Shown: positions 58,424 to 64,000 of the stretch, piece by piece
Layout: every line of letters begins with the position of its first letter
Position numbering within the stretch: position 1 is the first letter of the stretch
NCBI RefSeq assembly: GCF_001514195.1
Contig: NZ_KQ948738.1
Coordinates: forward strand, 273,207-337,206
DNA length: 64,000 nucleotides
Direction of reading: 5' to 3'
DNA from: Streptomyces griseorubiginosus
GTDB lineage: Bacteria; Actinomycetota; Actinomycetes; Streptomycetales; Streptomycetaceae
Translations under genes and position numbers: made by a program
Notes under the pieces: model-generated
Databases searched by the model: none
Seen by the model: only the letters and a program-made list of their open reading frames with translations
Told to the model about the DNA's origin: nothing

Positions 58424-59500
58424 GTGAACAACACGCGCGAGGTCGAGGTCGTCGTCATAGGTGCTGGTCAGGCGGGTCTGTCCAGCGCCTATCACCTGCG
58501 CCGCACCGGTTTCGAGCCGGAGCGCGACTTCGTGGTCCTGGACCACTCCCCCGCGCCCGGCGGCGCCTGGCAGTTCCGATGGCCCTCGCTGACGTACGGC
58601 AAGGTGCACGGCATGCACGCGCTGCCGGGCATGGAGCTCACGGACGCCGATCCGGAGCGGCCGTCGTCGGCCGTGATCGCGGAGTACTTCACCGCGTACG
58701 AACGCGCCTTCGACCTGCGGGTACGACGCCCTGTCGACGTCCGTGCCGTGCGCGAGGGCGTCGACGGCAGGCTGCTGGTGGAGACCTCGGACGGCACCTG
58801 GTCGACCCGGGCGCTGATCAACGCGACCGGTACCTGGGACCGGCCGTTCTGGCCGCGCTATCCGGGCCAGGAGACCTTCCGGGGACGGCAGTTGCACACC
58901 GCGCAGTACCCGGGGCCCGAGGCGTTCGCCGGGTTGCGGGTGGTCGTGGTGGGCGGCGGCGCGTCCGGCACCCAGCACCTGATGGAGCTCGCCCCCTACG
59001 CGGCGGCCACCACCTGGGTCACCCGGAGCGAGCCGGTGTTCCGTGAGGGCCCCTTCACCGAGGACGTCGGCCGGGAGGCCGTGGCGCTCGTCGAGGAGCG
59101 GGTGAGGCAGGGGCTGCCGCCGAAGAGCGTGGTGTCGGTGACCGGACTGCCGCTCAACGACGCGGTACGGCAGGCCCTCGCGAACGGTGTACTGGACCGG
59201 CAGCCGATGTTCGAGCGGATCACGCCGGAGGGCGTGGAGTGGAAGGACGGGCGGCGCGTCGACGCCGACGTCATCCTGTGGGCGACCGGTTTCCGGGCCG
59301 CCATCGAGCACCTGGCCCCGCTGAAGCTGCGGGAGCCGGGCGGTGGCATCCGGGTCGAGGGCACCCGCGCGGTCGCCGATCCCCGGGTCCATCTGGTCGG
59401 CTACGGCCCGTCGGCGAGCACGATCGGCGCCAACCGCGCGGGCCGCGCCGCCGTACGGGACATCAAGCGGCTGCTGGCCGAGGAGCCGGTGGCCGCTTGA
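58424..59500 (+). CDS. Flavin-dependent NAD(P)H monooxygenase-like oxidoreductase
   Basis: 358 residues from GTG 58424; no ribosome site is near, so a leaderless start or the in-frame GTG 58370 are possible. FAD motif VVIGAGQAGLSSAYHL at the start, NADPH motif VVVGGGASGTQ near 170, and the late ATGFR. Relatives are FMO/Baeyer-Villiger- or CzcO-like enzymes. Next to a sulfonate importer it may oxidise an imported organosulfur compound; this is inference. Confidence 0.85.
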   Translation: MNNTREVEVVVIGAGQAGLSSAYHLRRTGFEPERDFVVLDHSPAPGGAWQFRWPSLTYGKVHGMHALPGMELTDADPERPSSAVIAEYFTAYERAFDLRVRRPVDVRAVREGVDGRLLVETSDGTWSTRALINATGTWDRPFWPRYPGQETFRGRQLHTAQYPGPEAFAGLRVVVVGGGASGTQHLMELAPYAAATTWVTRSEPVFREGPFTEDVGREAVALVEERVRQGLPPKSVVSVTGLPLNDAVRQALANGVLDRQPMFERITPEGVEWKDGRRVDADVILWATGFRAAIEHLAPLKLREPGGGIRVEGTRAVADPRVHLVGYGPSASTIGANRAGRAAVRDIKRLLAEEPVAA

Positions 59501-59608
59501 CGCTCCCTGTGACGCGGCATCGCTTTGCGCTCCGTGCGACGCGGCATCGCTTTGCGCTCCGTGCAACGCGGCATCGCTTGGCGCTCCGAGCGACACTGCG
59601 TCGCTTCC
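59501..59608. repeat. Four 27-bp tandem repeats after the monooxygenase gene
   Basis: Units begin exactly at the base after the stop codon: 59501, 59528, 59555, 59582 (CGCTCCGTGCGACGCGGC-type; the fourth is diverged). They lie between two convergent genes. Period is a multiple of three although noncoding in this frame. Confidence 0.88.
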
Positions 59609-59633
59609 AGCCGCATGTGACGGTTCGTCACTT

Positions 59634-60485
59634 TCAGTCCTGCTTGGCCGAGTTCTTCTGGTTCTTGTTGAACTCGGCCACGTTGCGCCGGTGTTCCTCG
59701 AAGTTGTCGGTGAAGCGGGTGTCGCCCGGCTTCACCGTCACGAAGTACAGCCAGTTGCCCGCGGCCGGTGCGATCGCGGCACGCATCGCGTCCTCCCCGG
59801 GGTTGTCGATCGGAGTGGGCGGCAGGCCCATGCGCTGGTACGAGTTGTAGGGGCTGTCGATGCGGGTGTCGGCGCTGGTCGTCCGCAACGTGGAGCGGTT
59901 CAGGGCGTAGTTGACGGTGGAGTCCATCTGGAGCGGCATTCCTCGCTCCAGGCGGTTGAAGACGACCCGGGCGACCTTCGCCATGTCGGCCTTGGTCGCC
60001 GCCTCGGCCTGGACGATGCTCGCGATGGTGACGGCCTGGTAGACGTTCATGGCGTTGCGCTGTGCACCGGCCGCGATCGGGGCGCCGTTGAACTTCTTGT
60101 TGGCGGTGTCGACCATGAACGAGAGCAGCGCCTCCGGCGTCGTCTTCCTGCCGTTCCGCTCCAGCGGGTACGTCGCCGGGAAGAGATAGCCCTCCGGGTT
60201 GCCCTCCGCCTCGTTCGGCAGCTTGAGGTGCGCCTTGGCCAGGGACCTCTTGGCGCTCCCCGGCGGCCGGCCGAGGGCCTTGTCGACGGCGTCGTAGACC
60301 TGCCCGGCCCGCCAGCCCTCGGGGATGAGCAGGGTGGTGGGCTCCTTGGCGCCCTGGCCGCTGTCGAGCATCAGCAGCGGCACCGCCACGGCGGTGCCGG
60401 CCACGACGGCCCCGGTGGCGATGAGGACGAGACGCCCCCGGCGCGTCAGTCGGATCGTGCTCCGTGGCGGAGTGTTCTGGTACAT
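59634..60485 (-). CDS. MltG/YceG-family endolytic transglycosylase-like protein
   Basis: 283 residues. Basic start, one membrane helix (about 20-40), then the YceG domain with LIPEGWRAGQVYDAV, NPEGYLFPATYPL, ASIVQAEA with the conserved Glu, VFNRLERGMPLQMDSTVNYAL and PYNSYQRMGLPPTPIDNPG. Shorter than the usual long-tailed Streptomyces MltG, so probably a paralogue. Acts on nascent peptidoglycan at the outer face of the membrane. Confidence 0.9.
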   Translation of the reverse strand: MYQNTPPRSTIRLTRRGRLVLIATGAVVAGTAVAVPLLMLDSGQGAKEPTTLLIPEGWRAGQVYDAVDKALGRPPGSAKRSLAKAHLKLPNEAEGNPEGYLFPATYPLERNGRKTTPEALLSFMVDTANKKFNGAPIAAGAQRNAMNVYQAVTIASIVQAEAATKADMAKVARVVFNRLERGMPLQMDSTVNYALNRSTLRTTSADTRIDSPYNSYQRMGLPPTPIDNPGEDAMRAAIAPAAGNWLYFVTVKPGDTRFTDNFEEHRRNVAEFNKNQKNSAKQD

Positions 60486-60528
60486 GCGGGCACGGTAACC
60501 CGCATATCACCACAAACCCGGCATATTT

Positions 60529-62340
60529 TCAGCTTGTCGGTTCCAGTTGGGCATCTCGGCGTACGAGCGCCGCGTACCGCCCGTCCTGCTCCAGGAGCTC
60601 CTCGTGCGTACCCCGCTCGGCCACCCGGCCGGAGTCGAGGACCACGATCTGGTCGGCATCGCGAATGGTGGACAGCCGGTGCGCGATGGTCAGCGTGGTG
60701 CGGTTGGCCGAGAGCGCGTCGATGGCCTCCTGCACGGCGTGCTCGGTACGCGTGTCCAGGGCGCTGGTCGCCTCGTCCAGGATGAGGACGGGCGGGTCCC
60801 GCAGAATGGTCCGCGCGATGGCGAGGCGCTGCTTCTCGCCTCCCGAGAAGCGATGACCGCGTTCGCCCACGACCGTGTCGTAGCCGTCGGGCAGGGACGC
60901 GATGTGGTCGTGGATCTGCGCCGCCCGCGCCGCCTGCTCGATCTCCTCGTCGGTCGCGTCCGGCTTCGCGAAGCGCAGGTTGTCGGCGACCGTGGCGTGG
61001 AAGAGGTACGTCTCCTGCGAGACGACCCCGATGGCCCGCGCGAGGGTGTCGAAGTCCAGGTCCCGGACGTCGACCCCGTCGAGGGTGACCCGGCCGCCCG
61101 TCACGTCGTAGAGCCGCGGGACGAGATAGCCGAGGGTGGACTTGCCGGCGCCGGTCGAGCCGACGAGCGCGAGGCTGCTGCCCGCCGGGACGTCGATGTC
61201 GATGCCGGTGAGGACGGGGGCGCGCTCGTCGTCGTCGCTGTCGTACCGGAACTCGACGCCCTCCAGCCGGACCTCGCCCTTCACGCGGTCGAGGTGGACC
61301 GGGTCCTCCCGCTCGGTGATGTCGATCGGCAGGTCGAGGTACTCGAAGATGCGCTGGAAGAGCGCGAGCGACGTCTGGATCTGGACGCCGGTCGACAGCA
61401 GGCTCACGGCCGGGCGGAACAGGCCCTGCTGGAGCGAGACGAAGGCGACGATGGTGCCGAGGGAGATGTCCGGGCCGCCGGCCTGGAGGGCGATGCCCGC
61501 GGTCCAGTAGATGACGGCGGGCATGGCGGACATGACGATCCCGATCACGGCCATCCGCCAGCGTCCTGCCATGTTCGACCGCACTTCGAGGTCGACCAGG
61601 CTCTCGGACTCGTCGGCGAAGGACCGGGTCAGCGAGTCGGAGCGGCCCATGGTGCGGCCGAGCAGGATGCCGCTGACGGAGAGCGACTCGGTGACCGTCG
61701 CGGCCATCGCGGCCATCTGCTTCTGGCGCTGCGTGGTGATCTTCTTGCGTTCGTTGCCGACCCGCCGGCTGATCCACACGAACACCGGGAGCAGCAGCAG
61801 CGAGACGACGGTCAGGCGCCAGTCGAGGGCGATCATCGCGATGATCGTGGCGACGACGCTGGTCAGGTTGGAGACGAGCGAGGTCGCGGTCGAGGTGACG
61901 GTGGCCTGCATGCCGCCGATGTCGTTGGCGATGCGGGACTGCACCTCGCCGGTGCGGGTGCGGGTGAAGAAGGCGAGCGACATGCGCTGGAGGCGGCCGT
62001 AGACCGCGGTGCGCAGGTCGTGCATGACGCGCTGGCCGACCGTGGTGGAGATCAGGGTCTGGCCGACGCCGAAGACGCCGGTCAGGACCGCGCTCAGGAT
62101 CATGCCCAGCGCGAGCAGGCTGAGCAGTCCGGTGCGGCCCTGGGGGATCGCCACGTCCAGCGTTTCCTTCAGCAGGAACGGGGTGGCGACGGTGACCAGG
62201 GCGGAGGCGCCGACCAGCAGGCCGACGACGGCGAGCCGGGCACGGTAGGGCTTGAAGAGCCGGAGGATGCGGCGCACCTGCCGGGGCTGGTCGGTCGAGG
62301 TGCCGGGCGTGGGGGTCCAGTCGATGTGATCGCGGGGCAT
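60529..62340 (-). CDS. ABC exporter, fused membrane and ATPase domains
   Basis: 603 residues. Six membrane segments in residues 35-320, then the ATPase with Walker A GSTGAGKST, signature FSGGEKQRLAIARTI, Walker B LILDEATSALD and switch IAHRLST. A homodimeric or half-size exporter of the MsbA/LmrA kind; cargo unknown, drug or lipid likely. Divergent from the MarR gene with a palindrome between them, so MarR probably represses it. Confidence 0.9.
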   Translation of the reverse strand: MPRDHIDWTPTPGTSTDQPRQVRRILRLFKPYRARLAVVGLLVGASALVTVATPFLLKETLDVAIPQGRTGLLSLLALGMILSAVLTGVFGVGQTLISTTVGQRVMHDLRTAVYGRLQRMSLAFFTRTRTGEVQSRIANDIGGMQATVTSTATSLVSNLTSVVATIIAMIALDWRLTVVSLLLLPVFVWISRRVGNERKKITTQRQKQMAAMAATVTESLSVSGILLGRTMGRSDSLTRSFADESESLVDLEVRSNMAGRWRMAVIGIVMSAMPAVIYWTAGIALQAGGPDISLGTIVAFVSLQQGLFRPAVSLLSTGVQIQTSLALFQRIFEYLDLPIDITEREDPVHLDRVKGEVRLEGVEFRYDSDDDERAPVLTGIDIDVPAGSSLALVGSTGAGKSTLGYLVPRLYDVTGGRVTLDGVDVRDLDFDTLARAIGVVSQETYLFHATVADNLRFAKPDATDEEIEQAARAAQIHDHIASLPDGYDTVVGERGHRFSGGEKQRLAIARTILRDPPVLILDEATSALDTRTEHAVQEAIDALSANRTTLTIAHRLSTIRDADQIVVLDSGRVAERGTHEELLEQDGRYAALVRRDAQLEPTS

Positions 62341-62385
62341 GGTCTCCTGCGGAAGGTGAGGCGGTGAGGACCAACGGAGCTTAGC

Positions 62386-62410
62386 TCATTGTTACCTATA
62401 CTCACAATGA
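62386..62410. promoter_or_regulatory. MarR operator candidate TCATTGT-N11-ACAATGA
   Basis: Perfect 7-bp inverted repeat (62386-62392 and 62404-62410) in the 94-bp gap between the ABC exporter and the MarR gene, AT-rich against the background. Size and position fit a MarR dimer site controlling both genes. Confidence 0.65.
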
Positions 62411-62434
62411 ACCAGGTCCTGATATTGTTCCCGC

Positions 62435-62881
62435 ATGACCACGCCAGATTCCGACGGCCTGCTCGCCGAGCAGTTGCTCAGACTGACGCGCCGGGTGTTC
62501 CGCATCCAGAAGCGCCACCTGGGACAGCGCGGTCTCGGCGTCACACCCGCGCAGTCCAGGCTGCTGCGCACCCTCGCGCACTGCGACACACCGCCGCGCA
62601 TGGCCGACCTCGCCGAGCGGCTGGAGGTGGTCCCCCGGGCCGTGACCAGTCTCGTCGACGCGCTGGAGGACGGCGGCAAGGTGCGGCGGGTACCGGATCC
62701 GACCAACCGCCGGGTGATCCGCATCGAGCTGACCGGGGACGGCGTCAAGACCCTGCGCGAGTTGCACGACGTACGCAGGGCCGCCGCGGAGGAGATCCTC
62801 GCTCCGCTGTCGGACGAGCAGCGCGCGGCGCTCGGAGGGCTGCTGGACACGCTGGTGGACGGGCCGTACTGGCAGCACTGA
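62435..62881 (+). CDS. MarR-family regulator
   Basis: 148 residues from ATG 62435. Winged helix with MADLAERLEVVPRAVTSLVDALEDGGKVRRVPDPTNRR split over recognition helix and wing, flanked by dimerisation helices, the standard MarR layout. Divergent from an ABC exporter; likely a ligand-relieved repressor of that pair. Confidence 0.92.
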   Translation: MTTPDSDGLLAEQLLRLTRRVFRIQKRHLGQRGLGVTPAQSRLLRTLAHCDTPPRMADLAERLEVVPRAVTSLVDALEDGGKVRRVPDPTNRRVIRIELTGDGVKTLRELHDVRRAAAEEILAPLSDEQRAALGGLLDTLVDGPYWQH

Positions 62882-62910
62882 CGGGCAGCACTCGCGGCAC
62901 CGAGGACGAG

Positions 62911-62948
62911 CGAGGCCACCACTCCTGTCGTACGGAGCGGTGGCCTCG
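62911..62948. terminator. Hairpin between MarR and symporter genes
   Basis: CGAGGCCACC (62911-62920) pairs with GGTGGCCTCG (62939-62948); loop 18 nt. It sits between two convergent gene ends and can serve both. Confidence 0.65.
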
Positions 62949-62968
62949 GGGCGTCGCGACCGCGAGCG

Positions 62969-64000
62969 TCAACTCACCTCGGCGACGGGCTCCTTGACGA
63001 CCGGTTCCTCGACGACCGGTTCCGTGACGACCGGAGCCGGGGCGGTCTCCTCCTCCGCCTCGGGTACGGCTGCCGGGGCGGGCTCCTCCTCCGCCTCGGG
63101 GACGACCTCGCCGCCCAGCACCTTCTTCGCCTTGTCGATGTCCAGGGCGCCCTCCCAGCGGGACACCGCGAAGACCGCGACGCAGTTGCCGAGGAGGTTG
63201 GTCACCACGCGCATCGAGTCCATGATGCGGTCGACGCCGAGGAGCAGGGCGACCGCACCGGCGGGGATCGCGCCGAGCGAGGCGGCGGTGGCGGACAGGG
63301 CGAGGAACGCCGAGCCGGGGATGCCCGCCATGCCCTTGCTGGTCAGCATCAGCACCAGGACCACGGTGATCTGCTGGCCGAGGCTGAGGTCGACGCCGAC
63401 GGCCTGGGCGATGAACAGGGTGCCGATGGAGAGGTAGAGCGAGGCGCCGTCGAGGTTGAAGGAGTAGCCGGTCGGCAGCACCAGGCCCACCGCGTCGTCG
63501 CGCGCCCCGGCCTTGCGCAGCTTCTGCATCACGCGCGGCATGACGGACTCGGTGGACGCGGTGCCGAGCGCGAGCAGCATCTCCTCGCGGATGTAGCGCA
63601 GGAACTTCCACAGGCTGAGCCCGGTGAGCGCCTTGAGCGCGACGGCGAGCAGCGCGATGAAGAGCGCGGCGGCCATGTAGCACAGGACGATCAGCTTGGC
63701 GTAGGTCTCGATGACGCCGAGGCCGTACTGGCCGATCAGCACGGCCATGGCGCCGAACACGGCGATCGGCGCGAGGCGCATCACGAAGCCGACGATCGCG
63801 AAGATGATCTCCTGGGCCTGCTCGATGGCGGGCAGCACCCGCGGGACCTTGGTGTGCCCGAGGTGGAGCAGCGCGGCGCCCACCAGACAGGCCAGGATGA
63901 GCACCTGGAGCAGGGAGTTCTCGGCGAAGGCGCCGATGAAACTGGTGGGCAGCGCGTTGACGATGAACTCGGTCGTCGAGGGCAGATGTCCGCCGGCCGT
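62969..64000 (-). CDS. Dicarboxylate/glutamate:cation symporter (DAACS family), 5' end outside window
   Basis: The last 344 codons are visible; the frame remains open to the window edge. Conserved DAACS elements are seen: GTASTESVMPRVM, TGYSFNLDGASLYL, LTSKGMAGIPGS and DRIMDSMRVVTNLLGNCVAV. The C-terminus is unusual, a 40-residue Glu/Pro/Val/Ala repeat (PVVEEPVVKEPVAE). Imports C4-dicarboxylates or glutamate with H+ or Na+. Confidence 0.9.
   Translation of the reverse strand, partial: TAGGHLPSTTEFIVNALPTSFIGAFAENSLLQVLILACLVGAALLHLGHTKVPRVLPAIEQAQEIIFAIVGFVMRLAPIAVFGAMAVLIGQYGLGVIETYAKLIVLCYMAAALFIALLAVALKALTGLSLWKFLRYIREEMLLALGTASTESVMPRVMQKLRKAGARDDAVGLVLPTGYSFNLDGASLYLSIGTLFIAQAVGVDLSLGQQITVVLVLMLTSKGMAGIPGSAFLALSATAASLGAIPAGAVALLLGVDRIMDSMRVVTNLLGNCVAVFAVSRWEGALDIDKAKKVLGGEVVPEAEEEPAPAAVPEAEEETAPAPVVTEPVVEEPVVKEPVAEVS

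Noticed and set aside
58219..58458. 79-residue minus-strand ORF after the sulfonate binding protein gene
   Set aside because: No ribosome site, overlaps the monooxygenase start and shows no family-like pattern.
60547..62367. 606-residue plus-strand frame opposite the ABC exporter
   Set aside because: Exporter has all ABC motifs on the minus strand; the plus frame is Arg/Gly/Asp-rich low complexity.

Overview
The window reads as an actinomycete chromosome, almost certainly Streptomyces or a close relative. Base composition is very high in G+C, many genes start with GTG behind GGAGG-type ribosome binding sites, stop/start overlaps (GTGA, ATGA) are common, and the gene families are typical of the genus: BTAD/NB-ARC/TPR regulators, Scr1-type XRE regulators, DUF574 methyltransferases, SpoIIE-type phosphatases, streptogrisin-like proteases and Cys-containing sulfur leader peptides. 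I see no rRNA, tRNA, CRISPR array, integrase or transposase.

Layout. 1-3.2 kb: partial ORF, MoxR-type AAA ATPase and an HExxH + VWA-like protein. 3.3-7 kb: amidohydrolase, then a zinc-type ABC importer operon (binding protein, ATPase, permease) behind two Zur-like boxes. 7-9 kb: AraC regulator divergent from a PhyH-type dioxygenase and a small partner. 9-12 kb: PAS-GAF-PP2C phosphatase, a roadblock-like protein, an ArsR-like regulator. 12-15.7 kb: AfsQ-like two-component system with a GerMN lipoprotein, and a DUF3152 putative metalloprotease. 15.7-23.8 kb: large subtilase, DUF574 methyltransferase, XRE regulator, MFS transporter, S1 protease. 23.8-30.1 kb: membrane-anchored ChW-repeat protein divergent from a BTAD-NB-ARC-TPR regulator with two TTA codons, and a thaumatin-like/GH128 glucanase.

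The most unusual part is 30.2-51.5 kb. It has two blocks. The first (30.2-36.6 kb) holds two DUF4913 paralogues around three unrecognised proteins with Pro/Ser/Thr-rich tails and one Cys-Gly-Met pentapeptide-repeat protein. The second (39.8-50.7 kb) is a type IV secretion-like gene set: coupling ATPase, VirB4-like ATPase, SCO6880-family protein, TrbL/VirB6-like protein, a bitopic protein, two paired VirB2-like proteins, a degenerate P-loop protein, a lytic transglycosylase and a TPR-like protein. An NlpC/P60 hydrolase lies between the blocks and a SigL-like ECF sigma factor follows. No relaxase or integrase is visible, so this looks like a resident translocation machine rather than an obvious conjugative element. 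Four intergenic regions across 32-38 kb share the inverted hexamer pair GGTTCA...TGAACC, which suggests common control. A perfect 338-bp tandem duplication lies at 36.6-37.3 kb.

51.5-64 kb: a second BTAD-NB-ARC-TPR regulator, a YjbQ-family protein, a Cys-containing leader peptide in front of a sulfonate-type ABC importer and a flavin monooxygenase, an MltG-like transglycosylase, an ABC exporter divergent from a MarR regulator over a palindrome, and the 3' part of a dicarboxylate/glutamate-type symporter gene cut by the window end.
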